A stretch of DNA of 64,000 nucleotides, taken from the NCBI RefSeq assembly GCF_012849375.1, contig NZ_CP051684.1, positions 3,410,001 through 3,474,000 on the forward strand, read 5' to 3'. The stretch is from Duganella dendranthematis. Its GTDB lineage: Bacteria; Pseudomonadota; Gammaproteobacteria; Burkholderiales; Burkholderiaceae_D. Position numbers and translations under genes: made by a program. Below the pieces are notes generated by a model that worked only from the letters and a program-made list of their open reading frames with translations, did not search any database and was not told where the DNA came from. Shown here piece after piece: positions 16,341 through 26,090 of this stretch (position 1 is the stretch's first letter; each line of letters opens with the position of its first letter).

Positions 16341-17264
16341 ATGACTTCAAATGCGATGACAAAGTATCAACGCGATGCCAACGGCAAACCCCGACTGACG
16401 ACCGTGCCCAAGGTGCGGCTGTATGTCGAGAATCCGGAGGAAAAGGACAACTGGTTCGTCAACATCGGCCACGTGACCGAACGTGGCCGATGGCGCACCG
16501 AGCCGCACGCACACCCGCACTACGGGCAGGTGATCTTCGTGCGCAACGGCCGCGGCGTGATGAATCTGGAAGGGCATAGCGTGCCGTTCGAGGCGCCGTG
16601 CGCGCTGCTGCTGCCGAATGAATCGGTGCACGGGCTGGACTACGAGGTGGACGTGGACCGCTGGGTGGTCACCATCGAGGTGTCGTATCTGCAGCAGATC
16701 AACAGCAAGCTGCAGGACTTCATCAAGCTGTGGGCGTCGCCGCGCGTGATCCCGCTGTCGTATGCGGCGGAGTCGGCGGAGGAGTTCTTCAATGTGATCA
16801 GCAAGCTGTCGCATGAAGTGGCTGCCAAGACCATCGGCCATGTGGTCGGCACCGAGGCGCTGCTGACGTCACTGCTGCTGATGCTGGTGCGCGGCGCGCA
16901 CATGGAGGAGCTGGAAAGCAAGGTCGCCAGCGGCAGCGAGGTGCGGCTGGCCGACCGCTTCCGTGAGCTGATCGATCAGCATTACCGCGAGAATCTGCAA
17001 TTGCAGAATTACGCATCGATGATGGGGGTGTCGCTGGTGCAGTTGCGGGCGGCGTGCGCGGCGGCGGCGGGGCAGAGTCCGACCAAGATGATCCATGCGC
17101 GGCTGATTACCGAGGCCAAGCGCAACCTGATCTTCGGCGATATGGCGATGGAGCAGATTGCGTACTGGCTGGGCTTCACCGACGCGGCGTATTTCACGCG
17201 CTTCTTCCGCAAGGAAGTGGGGCAGACGCCAAGCCAGTTCCGGATTGTCGCGCGCCGTTCTTAG
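16341..17264 (+). CDS. AraC-family regulator with cupin sensor (divergent copy)
   Basis: A 307-residue protein whose start is the ATG at 16341, 5 bases after AGGAGG; an earlier in-frame ATG at 16281 lies upstream of the predicted promoter and is rejected. It has an N-terminal cupin sensor with PHAHPHYGQ (about 50-60) and a C-terminal AraC DNA-binding domain ending FRKEVGQTPSQFR. It is a close paralogue of the regulator at 143-1006. Placement divergent from the operon head makes it the probable direct activator. The second copy at the operon end would add positive feedback or a second specificity (inference). Confidence 0.92.
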   Translation: MTSNAMTKYQRDANGKPRLTTVPKVRLYVENPEEKDNWFVNIGHVTERGRWRTEPHAHPHYGQVIFVRNGRGVMNLEGHSVPFEAPCALLLPNESVHGLDYEVDVDRWVVTIEVSYLQQINSKLQDFIKLWASPRVIPLSYAAESAEEFFNVISKLSHEVAAKTIGHVVGTEALLTSLLLMLVRGAHMEELESKVASGSEVRLADRFRELIDQHYRENLQLQNYASMMGVSLVQLRAACAAAAGQSPTKMIHARLITEAKRNLIFGDMAMEQIAYWLGFTDAAYFTRFFRKEVGQTPSQFRIVARRS

Positions 17265-17296
17265 CGGGAACCGTTTACCCCGAACGGCGACGCACA

Positions 17297-17326
17297 AGGG
17301 TCTGACCCCGTGCGGGGTCAGACCCT
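17297..17326. repeat. Perfect palindrome, interspersed GGTCTGACCCC repeat
   Basis: Two perfect 14-base arms (AGGGTCTGACCCCG at 17297-17310 and its complement at 17313-17326) are separated by TG. It lies between the convergent ends of the AraC gene and anmK. From memory, this kind of GGTCTGACCCC palindrome recurs between genes in Oxalobacteraceae genomes. Here it could serve as a two-way transcription stop, though no long T run follows. Confidence 0.75.
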
Positions 17327-17354
17327 GACCTTTTGGGGTGACTGCGCGGCTTAA

Positions 17355-18452
17355 TCAGCGCGGGTAGAGTGCGCCGAGAACGCGTTCGCCCTTGGCGCCG
17401 GTGACGGCCGGCAGGTTGCCGGCCAGCCGTTCCATGAAGCGGTAGCCCAGCCACGCGAACGCCAGCGCTTCCACACAGTTGGGCGCCACGCCCAGCGCCT
17501 GCGTCGACGCCACCATCACCTGATTGCCCAAGGCTGCTCCCAGCGCCTGCATCAGCACGCTGTTGTAGGCGCCGCCGCCGCAGATATAGACCGCATCCGC
17601 GCCGCCGCCATAGGCCTTGATGGCATCCGCCAGCGTGACGGCCGTGTATTCGGTCAGCGTGCGCTGCACGTCTTCCGGCGCGGCCGCCGTGTGCGCTGCC
17701 AGGCGCGCATCCAGCCATGCCAGATGGAACAGCTCGCGGCCGGTGCTCTTCGGCGCCGGACGCGCCAGATACGGCTCTTTCAGCAGTTCGTCCAGCAAGG
17801 CCGGCACCACCTTGCCGCTGGCCGCCCACGCGCCGTCGGCGTCGTATTCCTGGCGGCGGTGACGGTGGATCCAGCCATCCATCAGTACATTGCCGGGACC
17901 GGTATCGAAGCCGACCACGCGGCCATCGCCGCTCAGTACGCTGATATTGGAAATGCCGCCGATATTCGCCACCACGCGCGGCTGGCCCTCCTTGCCAAAC
18001 AAAGCCTGGTGGAAGGCCGGCACCAGCGGCGCGCCCTGGCCGCCGGCGGCGACGTCGCGGCTGCGGAAATCCGCAATCACATCAATGCCGCACAGCTCGG
18101 CCAGCAGGGCAGGGTTGTTGGTCTGGCGCGTAAAACCCAGCTCGGGACGATGGCGGATGGTCTGGCCATGCACCGCCACCGCGCGCACATCTTGCGGCGC
18201 GCGGCCCGAGACGCGCAGCAGCTCGGCCACGCACTGGGCGTAATACTGCGCCAGCTGGTTGGCGGCCATCGCCTCGCGTTCGATCTCATTGTCGCCGCTG
18301 GCTTGCAGCGCCATCAGCTCGGCCCGCAGCAGCGGCGGGAAGGCGATGTAGGCCGCCGCCACCGTGGTGGTGGCATCGCCGTCAAACTGCGCCAGCGCGC
18401 CGTCCACGCCGTCCAGGCTGGTGCCCGACATTAAACCGATATACAACGTCAT
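17355..18452 (-). CDS. anmK: Anhydro-N-acetylmuramic acid kinase
   Basis: A 365-residue protein with the AnmK N-terminal ATP-binding signature GLMSGTSLDGVD (residues 6-17), DFRSRDVAAGGQGAPLVP and the IGGISNISVL and GFDTGPGNVLMD blocks. It phosphorylates and opens 1,6-anhydro-MurNAc during cell-wall recycling in the cytoplasm. Length is usual for the family. It lies downstream of the M23 peptidase gene on the same strand, but a terminator at 18514-18545 separates them, so it probably has its own promoter in the 101-base gap. Confidence 0.96.
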   Translation of the reverse strand: MTLYIGLMSGTSLDGVDGALAQFDGDATTTVAAAYIAFPPLLRAELMALQASGDNEIEREAMAANQLAQYYAQCVAELLRVSGRAPQDVRAVAVHGQTIRHRPELGFTRQTNNPALLAELCGIDVIADFRSRDVAAGGQGAPLVPAFHQALFGKEGQPRVVANIGGISNISVLSGDGRVVGFDTGPGNVLMDGWIHRHRRQEYDADGAWAASGKVVPALLDELLKEPYLARPAPKSTGRELFHLAWLDARLAAHTAAAPEDVQRTLTEYTAVTLADAIKAYGGGADAVYICGGGAYNSVLMQALGAALGNQVMVASTQALGVAPNCVEALAFAWLGYRFMERLAGNLPAVTGAKGERVLGALYPR

Positions 18453-18513
18453 TACCTGCCTCGCGATCTGTGTGGTTTAGCGCACGGAAGAAACGTGCTC
18501 AACAGCGCATGAT

Positions 18514-18545
18514 AATAAAAAAACAGGCCGCTAGGCGGCCTGTTT
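18514..18545 (-). terminator. Rho-independent terminator of the M23 peptidase gene
   Basis: On the minus strand an 11-base-pair GC-rich stem (arms 18535-18545 and 18521-18531, loop of 3 bases) is followed by a run of seven T (complement of 18518-18524, partly within the stem) and then ATTATC. It begins 9 bases after the stop codon of the peptidase gene. Confidence 0.9.
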
Positions 18546-18553
18546 CAGAAAGC

Positions 18554-19948
18554 TTATTTGGCGGCGACTGACGCCATGCGGGTACCGCCGCCTGATCCGG
18601 CCGGGCGCAGCAACGCGAAGCGGTGCATCATGTCGTTGGAATAGACTTTGAAGCGGCTCATTTCGGACGCCGTCAACGGCGCCTGGGCCTGCACGTTCAT
18701 TTTGCCCGGGTCTTTGGCTTCGCCAGCGACGCGGAATTCGTAATGCAGGTGAGCGCCGGTCGACCAGCCGGTAGTGCCGACGTAGCCGATGATGTCGCCC
18801 TGGCTGACGCGCGCGCCTTTTTTCAGGCCTGGTGCAAAGCGGCTCATGTGGGCGTAAGCGGTGGTGTAGTTGCTCCAGTGCTTAAGCACGACGAAATTGC
18901 CGTAGCCGTTCTGGGTGCCGGCGAAATCAACCACGCCGTCGCCCGCTGCGCGGATCGGGGTGCCAGTCGGCGCCGGGAAGTCGATGCCCTTGTGCTGTTT
19001 CCATTGGCCGGACAGCGGATGCACGCGCATCGCGAAACCGGACGAAATACGCGAAAACTCCACCGGCGATTTCAGGAACGCTTTTTTCAGGGATTTGCCG
19101 TCGTAGCTGTAGTAACCGCCGCCTTGCTTGCTTTGCGGATCTTCAAACCACACCGATTGATAGGTCGTGCCTTTATTGGTCAGTTCGCCCGCCAGCACAC
19201 GACCGGCGCGCACGAACTCGCCATCCTGCCAGAACGTCTCGTACACCACGTTAAAGCTGTCGCCGCGCTTCAGGTCGCCGCGGAAGTCGACGTTGGTGGA
19301 GAACATCTCAATGATTTGCTTGACGATATTGTCCGGCAGCTTGGCGCCATCTTCGCTGGAGTCGGTTGCCGCGTACAGGGTCGAGGTAATGTTACGCGCG
19401 TGCATTTCGACGCGGCGTTCCAGCTTGGCTGGCTCGGCGCTGGCAACGAAGCCGTTGCCCTGGCGGGTGATCTTGATGTTGGTGACTGGATCGTCTTTGC
19501 CGTCCACCACGGTGGCGCGCAGCCACTGCAGGTTGCCCTCGTCGTCGGTCTGCGCTTGTACGCGCTTGCCGGTCTTGAGCTGCATCACGCCTTTGGCAAC
19601 CTTATCTTTTTTGATAAAGTTCTCGGCTGCATCGTCGTCCACGCCCAGGCGGGTCAACAAGGTGGCCAGCGTGTCGCCGGCGCGAATTTTCTCTTCGTGC
19701 ACGAAGTGCGCGTTAGAAGACTGTTGTTCCAGGCTATTGATCTGTGCGCTCAGGTCAGGAACCACAACCGCTTCCTGAACAGTTTTCACGGGCAGATCCG
19801 ACGCGTCAGGCGCGAGCGGCGCTACGCCTGCCGCACCAAAAGCACATACTGCGAGAAACAATGCAGACGCGCTGATGATGCGCGCCTTGCGCGTAGAACC
19901 TAGCAGACCGAACAAGCGTGAGCTTGTGAATTTATGTATTTGGTTCAT
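18554..19948 (-). CDS. M23-family peptidoglycan endopeptidase (MepM-like)
   Basis: A 464-residue protein with one N-terminal hydrophobic segment (about 24-45, signal anchor or signal peptide), an OapA/LysM-like region with IRAGDTLATLLTRLGV (about 88-105), and a C-terminal lysostaphin-type M23 domain. The zinc motif is complete: HKGIDFPAP (HxxxD) and HLHYEF (HxH). These enzymes cut peptide cross-links in periplasmic peptidoglycan and are needed for wall growth. It is divergent from tyrS across a 157-base gap and followed by a strong terminator. Confidence 0.93.
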   Translation of the reverse strand: MNQIHKFTSSRLFGLLGSTRKARIISASALFLAVCAFGAAGVAPLAPDASDLPVKTVQEAVVVPDLSAQINSLEQQSSNAHFVHEEKIRAGDTLATLLTRLGVDDDAAENFIKKDKVAKGVMQLKTGKRVQAQTDDEGNLQWLRATVVDGKDDPVTNIKITRQGNGFVASAEPAKLERRVEMHARNITSTLYAATDSSEDGAKLPDNIVKQIIEMFSTNVDFRGDLKRGDSFNVVYETFWQDGEFVRAGRVLAGELTNKGTTYQSVWFEDPQSKQGGGYYSYDGKSLKKAFLKSPVEFSRISSGFAMRVHPLSGQWKQHKGIDFPAPTGTPIRAAGDGVVDFAGTQNGYGNFVVLKHWSNYTTAYAHMSRFAPGLKKGARVSQGDIIGYVGTTGWSTGAHLHYEFRVAGEAKDPGKMNVQAQAPLTASEMSRFKVYSNDMMHRFALLRPAGSGGGTRMASVAAK

Positions 19949-20105
19949 GCAATCAGTTAAAATTTGCCGCTTGAACTATTCAGGAACGTTTTATTTCTTC
20001 TAATTATCTATTTTGTTCGTTTTCGTGCGGCAAGATTGATGGATCGGGGATTATAGCAAACTCCTGCGCCTGACTACCTTTTTCTGAAAAAACCGTAAAA
20101 AAATC

Positions 20106-21359
20106 ATGACTACTTCTTCTTCGATACCGTCGGCTCCCTCTAAAGCGTTGCCTTTGACTGACAACGTCCTGGAGGCGCTCGCCATCACCAAACGCGGTGT
20201 CGACGAGTTGCTGATTGAAAGTGAGTTCGCCCAAAAGCTGGCGCGCTCGGAACAAAGCGGTGTGCCGCTGCGCATTAAGCTGGGCCTGGATCCAACCGCG
20301 CCCGACCTGCATTTAGGCCACACCGTGGTGCTGAACAAAATGCGCCAGCTGCAAGACCTCGGCCATCAAGTGATCTTCCTGATCGGCGACTTCACCTCGA
20401 TGATCGGTGATCCGTCCGGCCGTAACGCCACCCGTCCGCCGCTGACCAAGGAACAGGTCGAGCAAAACGCGATGACTTACTTTAAGCAAGCCTCGCTGGT
20501 GCTGGACCCGGCCAAGACCGAAATCCGCTACAACTCCGAATGGTGCGACCCGCTGGGTGCGCGCGGCATGATTCAACTGGCCTCGCGCTACACGGTGGCG
20601 CGCATGATGGAGCGCGACGATTTCACCAAACGCTTTAAAAATGGCACGCCGATTGCCGTGCACGAATTCCTGTACCCGCTGATGCAAGGCTACGACTCGG
20701 TGGCGCTGAAGTCCGACCTGGAACTGGGCGGCACCGACCAGAAATTCAACCTGCTGGTCGGCCGCGAACTGCAAAAGGACTATGGTCAGGAGCCTCAATG
20801 TATTTTGACCATGCCTCTGCTGGAAGGTTTGGACGGCGTTGAAAAAATGTCGAAATCGAAGAACAACTACATCGGCATCACCGAGCCGGGCAACACCATG
20901 TTCGCCAAGATCATGAGTGTTTCCGACGAGATGATGTGGAAATACTTCGACTTGCTGTCGTTCCGCTCGATCGCCGATGTGGCTGCGCTGAAGGCTGCCG
21001 TGGCCGCCGGCGGCAATCCGCGTGACGCCAAAGTCGCCATCGCACAGGAAATCGTCGCACGTTTCCACTCGCAGCAGGCCGCCGAAGATGCGCTGGCCGA
21101 CTTCGTCAACCGCTCGAAAGGCGGCATCCCGGACGACATTCCGGAGGTGGCGCTGGGCGGCGCGCCGCTGGGTGTGGCCCAGTTGTTGAAGCAGGCCAAC
21201 CTGTGCGCGTCGACCTCGGAAGCGATGCGCATGGTCGAGCAGGGCGGCGTGCGCGTTGACGGTACCGTGATCAGCGACAAAACCTTGCAGCTGCAAGCCG
21301 GCACTTTCGTGCTGCAAGTCGGCAAGCGCAAGTTTGCGCGCGTGACCTTGTCGGCATGA
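20106..21359 (+). CDS. tyrS: Tyrosyl-tRNA synthetase
   Basis: A 417-residue class I synthetase. The HIGH motif appears as HLGH (in [13 protein letters not shown]) and KMSKS is intact (EKMSKSKNN). A C-terminal S4 RNA-binding domain runs from about 350 ([21 protein letters not shown]). The HLGHTVVL form and overall sequence fit the TyrZ-like bacterial subgroup rather than E. coli TyrS. Its stop overlaps the dtd start (ATGA), which couples them. I found no clear promoter in the upstream gap. Confidence 0.97.
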   Translation: MTTSSSIPSAPSKALPLTDNVLEALAITKRGVDELLIESEFAQKLARSEQSGVPLRIKLGLDPTAPDLHLGHTVVLNKMRQLQDLGHQVIFLIGDFTSMIGDPSGRNATRPPLTKEQVEQNAMTYFKQASLVLDPAKTEIRYNSEWCDPLGARGMIQLASRYTVARMMERDDFTKRFKNGTPIAVHEFLYPLMQGYDSVALKSDLELGGTDQKFNLLVGRELQKDYGQEPQCILTMPLLEGLDGVEKMSKSKNNYIGITEPGNTMFAKIMSVSDEMMWKYFDLLSFRSIADVAALKAAVAAGGNPRDAKVAIAQEIVARFHSQQAAEDALADFVNRSKGGIPDDIPEVALGGAPLGVAQLLKQANLCASTSEAMRMVEQGGVRVDGTVISDKTLQLQAGTFVLQVGKRKFARVTLSA

Positions 21360-21802
21360 TCGCGCTGCTGCAACGCGTCAGCAGTGCCAGCGTGGTGGTC
21401 GATGGCGCGACCATCGGCGCCATCGACGCCGGCTTGCTGGTGCTGGTGTGCGCCGAGCGCAACGATACCGAAAAGGACGCGGACGCCTTGCTGACCAAGC
21501 TGCTGGCTTACCGCGTGTTCGGCGACGATGCTGGCAAGATGAACCGTAGCGTGACCGATATCGCCGGCGGTCTGCTGCTGGTGCCGCAATTCACGTTGGC
21601 GGCCGACACCAAGTCCGGCACGCGGCCGTCGTTCACGCCGGCTGCGGCGCCTGCCGATGGCTTGGGTTTATTTAGTTACTTTGTCGAACAGGCGCGCGGG
21701 AAGCACGCCAAGGTGGAAGCCGGCCAATTCGGCGCCGACATGAAAGTGTCGCTGACCAACGATGGCCCGGTAACCTTCTGGCTGCAAACCAACGCGAAAT
21801 AG
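21356..21802 (+). CDS. dtd: D-aminoacyl-tRNA deacylase
   Basis: A 148-residue protein of standard DTD length. It hydrolyses D-Tyr-tRNA and similar mischarged tRNAs, which suits its coupling to tyrS by a 4-base overlap. The C-terminal cross-subunit motif NDGPVTFWL is present. The usual SQxT motif reads PQFTLAADT, so its Ser is replaced by Pro while the Gln and Thr are kept. That substitution may be natural in this lineage; other features are typical. Confidence 0.95.
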   Translation: MIALLQRVSSASVVVDGATIGAIDAGLLVLVCAERNDTEKDADALLTKLLAYRVFGDDAGKMNRSVTDIAGGLLLVPQFTLAADTKSGTRPSFTPAAAPADGLGLFSYFVEQARGKHAKVEAGQFGADMKVSLTNDGPVTFWLQTNAK

Positions 21803-21805
21803 GCA

Positions 21806-22279
21806 ATGAAGCTTTCCAGCGACAGTTTCCGCAACCGCGCCGCGATGCCGGCGGTGCACGCAGCCGGGGGCGGCAACCGCCACCCGCAACTGCGCTGGCG
21901 CGACGTGCCGGCCGGTACCGCCTCGTTTGTGGTGCTGTGCCTGGCTGCGGACAGGCCGGATGGCGATTTTTGTCACTGGAGCGTGGTGAACCTGCCGCCG
22001 ACAATGTTGTCGCTGGCCGCCGGCGCGCTGCCCGGCAATGCCGAAACCGTGCTGGACGGCGTGCCGCTGCGCCAGGGGCTGAGCGACAACGGCCGTCCCG
22101 GCTATGACGGCCCCGGCCCGTTGCCGGACGCCGCCCGCCACTATATTTTCCGCATCTACGCGCTGGACGTGCCCCGGCTGGAACTGCCGGCCAGCTTCTG
22201 CTGCGCCGACGTGTTGCGCGCCATTTACGGCCATATCATCGATGAAGCGCAGCTGATCGGCGCATATCCTAACAAATAA
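21806..22279 (+). CDS. YbhB/YbcL family Raf-kinase-inhibitor-like protein
   Basis: A 157-residue PEBP-fold protein. It shows the family's blocks near PQLRWRDVPAGTASFVVL, the DFCHWSVVNLP region (ligand-pocket HWxxxN) and YIFRIYALD. There is no signal peptide. Biochemical role in bacteria is not settled. It starts 3 bases after dtd and ends 8 bases before the phosphatase gene, so it belongs to the tyrS operon. Confidence 0.88.
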   Translation: MKLSSDSFRNRAAMPAVHAAGGGNRHPQLRWRDVPAGTASFVVLCLAADRPDGDFCHWSVVNLPPTMLSLAAGALPGNAETVLDGVPLRQGLSDNGRPGYDGPGPLPDAARHYIFRIYALDVPRLELPASFCCADVLRAIYGHIIDEAQLIGAYPNK

Positions 22280-22287
22280 GCCTACTA

Positions 22288-22938
22288 ATGACTCACACCA
22301 CCATTCTGCTGATCCGCCACGGCGAGACGGCCTGGAACGCCGTGCGCCGCCTGCAAGGCCATATCGACATCCCGCTGAACGAGGAGGGCGAACGCCAGGC
22401 TGCGGCGCTGGGCCGCGCGCTGGCCGCAGAAAAGCTGGACGCCGTACTCAGCAGCGACTTGCAGCGCGCCATGCAGACAGCCCAGGCGGTAGCCGCGCAT
22501 CATGCCGGCATCACGCCGAGCAGCGATGCGCAGCTACGCGAACGTGCCTACGGCGTGTTCGAAGGCATGCTGTACCAGGACATACAGGACGAATATCCGG
22601 CCGACTTCCAGCTGTGGCAGTCGCGCGATATCGACGCCATGATGCCGCACGGCGACCGCATGGCGGAAAGCTTCCGCCAGTTTTACGACCGCGTGATCGC
22701 CGCGCTGCGCGGGGTGGCCGCGCGCCATCCGGGCCAGACCGTGGCGGTGGTGGCGCACGGCGGCGTGCTGGAGTGCGCCTACCGCGAAGCGCGCGGCATC
22801 CAGCTCGACAGTCCGCGCGACTTCCAGGTCAAAAACGCCAGCATTAACCGCTTCGACGTCGCCGACGGCAAGTTGGTACTCACTAGCTGGGGCGAGGTGG
22901 ACCACCTTGCGCCGGCCGCCATGGACGATGTTATTTAG
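22288..22938 (+). CDS. Histidine phosphatase family protein (GpmB/CobC-like)
   Basis: A 216-residue protein with the catalytic LIRHGETAWN motif at residues 7-16, a second conserved region RAYGVFEGM, and the C-terminal AHGGVLE. It belongs to the broad phosphoglycerate-mutase-like histidine phosphatases. The substrate cannot be named from sequence. It is the last gene of the tyrS-dtd operon. Confidence 0.9.
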   Translation: MTHTTILLIRHGETAWNAVRRLQGHIDIPLNEEGERQAAALGRALAAEKLDAVLSSDLQRAMQTAQAVAAHHAGITPSSDAQLRERAYGVFEGMLYQDIQDEYPADFQLWQSRDIDAMMPHGDRMAESFRQFYDRVIAALRGVAARHPGQTVAVVAHGGVLECAYREARGIQLDSPRDFQVKNASINRFDVADGKLVLTSWGEVDHLAPAAMDDVI

Positions 22939-23058
22939 TTCATGCTTCATAACGGCCAGGCTGCACATTTGCCGAATACATAAAAAATAGTGCTTATTAT
23001 TTGAGCAGACCTTCGGTTAAAATAGACGGTTCCCTCTCCCGACATTCAGGTATCGTCA

Positions 23059-24075
23059 GTGCAAATCGGCCCTCATCTACTGCGTAACAACGTTTTTGTC
23101 GCTCCCATGGCGGGCGTGACGGATCGTCCTTTCCGCCAGCTGTGCAAGGAGCTGGGCGCGGGCTATGCGGTGTCTGAAATGGCGGCCTCCAACCCGCGCC
23201 TGTGGGCGACGGAAAAGAGTTCCCGCCGCACCGACCACACCGGCGAGATGGAGCCGAAAGCGGTGCAGATCGCCGGCGCCGATCCCAAGGATCTGGCCGA
23301 TTGCGCGCGCTTCAACGTCGAGCGCGGCGCGCAGATCATCGATATCAATATGGGCTGCCCGGTCAAGAAGGTGTGCAACGCCTGGTGCGGCTCGGCCCTG
23401 TTGCAGGACGAAGAACTGGTCAAGCGCATCGTCGATGCGGTGGTCGGCGCGGTGGATGTGCCGGTCACGCTGAAGTTCCGCACCGGCTGGGACCGCGACA
23501 ACAAGAACGCGCTGAACATTGCCCGCATCGCCGAGGACGCCGGTATCGCCATGCTGACCCTGCATGGCCGCACCCGCGCCGACGGCTACAAAGGTGACGC
23601 CGAGTACGACATGATCGCGGCGGTCAAGAAATCGGTTTCAATCCCGGTGGTGGCCAACGGCGACATCACCTCGCCGGAGAAGGCCAAATTCGTGCTGGAC
23701 TACACCGGCGCCGACGCCGTCATGGTCGGCCGCGCGGCGCAGGGCCGGCCGTGGATCTTCCGCGAGATCGATTATTACCTGCGCACCGGCCAGCATCTGC
23801 CGGCGCCGCTGGTGGACGAGGTGCGGGCGCTGATGGACGAGCACCTGCGCGGCCACTACGCCTTCTACGGCGACTACCTCGGCGTGCGCACCGCGCGCAA
23901 GCACATCGGCTGGTATGTGCGCGACCTGCAGGGCGGCGAGGAGTTCCGTCAGAAAATGAACCTGCTGGAATCCGTCGACGAACAGTTACTTGCCGTCGAC
24001 CAATTCTTCGAATCGCAATGGCGGTACGGCGAACGGTTACAATACCGCCTCGCTGAAGATTTGCAGGCCGCCTGA
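23059..24075 (+). CDS. dusB: tRNA-dihydrouridine synthase B
   Basis: A 338-residue FMN-dependent TIM-barrel enzyme reducing uridines in the tRNA D-loop. It has APMAGVTDRPFR at the N-terminus, the catalytic Cys motif NMGCPVKKVC, GSALLQD and the FMN-phosphate loop VMVGRAAQGRPW. The start codon is GTG at 23059, as the next in-frame ATG lies inside the conserved fold. It is followed by fis, the conserved dusB-fis arrangement. A -10-like TAAAAT occurs at 23018-23023, without a good -35. Confidence 0.96.
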   Translation: MQIGPHLLRNNVFVAPMAGVTDRPFRQLCKELGAGYAVSEMAASNPRLWATEKSSRRTDHTGEMEPKAVQIAGADPKDLADCARFNVERGAQIIDINMGCPVKKVCNAWCGSALLQDEELVKRIVDAVVGAVDVPVTLKFRTGWDRDNKNALNIARIAEDAGIAMLTLHGRTRADGYKGDAEYDMIAAVKKSVSIPVVANGDITSPEKAKFVLDYTGADAVMVGRAAQGRPWIFREIDYYLRTGQHLPAPLVDEVRALMDEHLRGHYAFYGDYLGVRTARKHIGWYVRDLQGGEEFRQKMNLLESVDEQLLAVDQFFESQWRYGERLQYRLAEDLQAA

Positions 24076-24185
24076 ACGGCGGCGAGAGAGTACAAAAAAG
24101 TCACATCATCAGAAGGGCAAACGTTTCCAGCCATAAGCCGGGCGATTTGCCAGCGTTATAGATTAATTAGCCGAACGACAAGAAA

Positions 24186-24419
24186 ATGAGCAAAGAAAGT
24201 ATCCAGGAAGTAGTCCAGAAGAGTCTCGAAGAATACTTCGCCGACCTGGGCGAGCAGCAGGCTTCGAACATCTACGACATGGTCGTGCTGACCGTCGAGA
24301 AACCGATACTGGAAGTGGTCATGACGCGGGCCGACGGCAATCAGTCGCATGCCGCGCAGATGCTGGGCATCAACCGCAATACCTTGCGCAAGAAATTACA
24401 GGAACACGGCCTGCTGTAA
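24186..24419 (+). CDS. fis: Fis family nucleoid-associated DNA-binding protein
   Basis: A 77-residue protein whose C-terminal half is the Fis helix-turn-helix (MTRADGNQSHAAQMLGINRN, then TLRKKL). It is a little shorter at the N-terminus than the 98-residue E. coli Fis, as is usual in betaproteobacteria. It lies 110 bases after dusB, in the conserved order. Role: bending DNA and tuning growth-linked promoters and recombination. Confidence 0.95.
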   Translation: MSKESIQEVVQKSLEEYFADLGEQQASNIYDMVVLTVEKPILEVVMTRADGNQSHAAQMLGINRNTLRKKLQEHGLL

Positions 24420-24503
24420 AAGCGCCCGTTCTATCCGGCATGAAGTGGCTGGGGACAGCCGCTGTTGCTGACCGAATATTTAACCACCTCGCCTTTCATC
24501 GCC

Positions 24504-26090
24504 ATGATTAAACAAGCTCTCATCTCCGTCTCCGACAAAACCGGTGTGTTGGACTTCGCCCGCGCGCTGTCCGCCATGGGTGTCAACATCCTGTCGACCG
24601 GCGGCACCGCCAAACTGCTGGCCGACAACGGCGTCGCCGTGACCGAAGTGGCCGACTACACCGGTTTCCCGGAGATGCTGGACGGCCGCGTCAAGACGCT
24701 GCACCCGAAAGTGCACGGCGGCATCCTGGCCCGTCGCGATTTCCCGGACCACGTGGCCAAGCTGGAAGAGCACAGCATTCCAACCATCGACATGGTGGTG
24801 GTCAACCTGTACCCGTTCCAGGCCACGGTCGCCAAGGATGACTGCACGCTGGACGACGCCATCGAGAACATCGACATCGGCGGCCCGGCCATGCTGCGTT
24901 CCGCCGCCAAGAACCACAAGGACGTGGTGGTGATCTGCGACCCGGCCGACTACGGCGTGGTGCTGGCGGAAATGAAGACCACCGACAATGCCCCAGGCTA
25001 CGTCAGCTACGAGACCCGCTTCACGCTGGCCACCAAGGTCTACTCGCACACCGCGCAGTACGACGGCGCCATCGCCAACTACCTGACCAGCCTGGACGCG
25101 ACCCGTTCGCACGGCAGCCGCAGCGCCTATCCAGCCAAGCTGAACGTGGCGTTTGAAAAAGTGCAGGACATGCGCTATGGCGAGAATCCGCACCAGTCGG
25201 CGGCGTTCTACCGCGACGTCATCAAGACCGACGGCGCGCTGGCCAACTACAAGCAGCTGCAAGGCAAGGAACTATCGTTCAACAACATCGCCGACGCCGA
25301 TGCGGCGTGGGAATGCGTCAAGAGCATGGGCGGCTTCGACCAGTCGGCCGCCTGCGTCATCGTCAAGCACGCCAATCCGTGCGGCGTGGCGCTCGGCAGC
25401 AATGCCGTCGAAGCCTACAAGCGCGCGCTGCAGACCGATCCGACGTCGGCGTTTGGCGGCATCATCGCCTTCAACGTCGATGTGGACGCGGCCGCCGCGA
25501 CCGAGCTGGCCAAGCTGTTCGTGGAAGTGCTGATCGCGCCGTCGTTCACCGACGAAGCCAAGCAGATCCTGTCGGCCAAGCAGAATGTGCGTCTGCTGGA
25601 AATCCCATTGGGCAACGGCGTCAACGCGATGGACTTCAAGCGCGTTGGCGGCGGCCTGCTGGTGCAGTCGGCGGATTCGAAGAACGTGCTGCTGGCCGAC
25701 GTCAAGGTGGTCAGCAAGAAGCAGCCTACCCAGCAGGAACTGCAGGACATGATGTTTGCATGGCGCGTGGCCAAGTACGTCAAATCGAACGCCATCGTCT
25801 TCTGTGGCAATAACATGACGCTGGGTGTGGGCGCCGGTCAGATGAGCCGTATCGACTCGGCCCGTATCGCTTCGATCAAGGCGCAGAATGCTGGCTTGTC
25901 GCTGGCCGGTTCGGTGGTGGCGTCGGACGCCTTCTTCCCGTTCCGCGACGGCCTGGATGTGGTGGTTGACGCCGGCGCGACCTGCGTGATCCACCCAGGT
26001 GGCTCGATGCGCGACCAGGAAGTGATCGACGCCGCCGACGAGCGCGGCGTGGTGATGGTGTACACCGGCACCCGTCACTTCCGCCATTAA
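24504..26090 (+). CDS. purH: Bifunctional AICAR transformylase / IMP cyclohydrolase
   Basis: A 528-residue protein of standard length. The start is the ATG at 24504 ([15 protein letters not shown]), the usual PurH beginning; a 24465 extension starting TTG is rejected. The N-terminal MGS-like IMP cyclohydrolase domain covers about 1-195 (STGGTAKLL). The transformylase domain follows, with KHANPCGVA (catalytic Lys-His), [10 protein letters not shown] and the ending [17 protein letters not shown]. It does the last two steps of purine synthesis. No clear Shine-Dalgarno is seen. Confidence 0.97.
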   Translation: MIKQALISVSDKTGVLDFARALSAMGVNILSTGGTAKLLADNGVAVTEVADYTGFPEMLDGRVKTLHPKVHGGILARRDFPDHVAKLEEHSIPTIDMVVVNLYPFQATVAKDDCTLDDAIENIDIGGPAMLRSAAKNHKDVVVICDPADYGVVLAEMKTTDNAPGYVSYETRFTLATKVYSHTAQYDGAIANYLTSLDATRSHGSRSAYPAKLNVAFEKVQDMRYGENPHQSAAFYRDVIKTDGALANYKQLQGKELSFNNIADADAAWECVKSMGGFDQSAACVIVKHANPCGVALGSNAVEAYKRALQTDPTSAFGGIIAFNVDVDAAAATELAKLFVEVLIAPSFTDEAKQILSAKQNVRLLEIPLGNGVNAMDFKRVGGGLLVQSADSKNVLLADVKVVSKKQPTQQELQDMMFAWRVAKYVKSNAIVFCGNNMTLGVGAGQMSRIDSARIASIKAQNAGLSLAGSVVASDAFFPFRDGLDVVVDAGATCVIHPGGSMRDQEVIDAADERGVVMVYTGTRHFRH

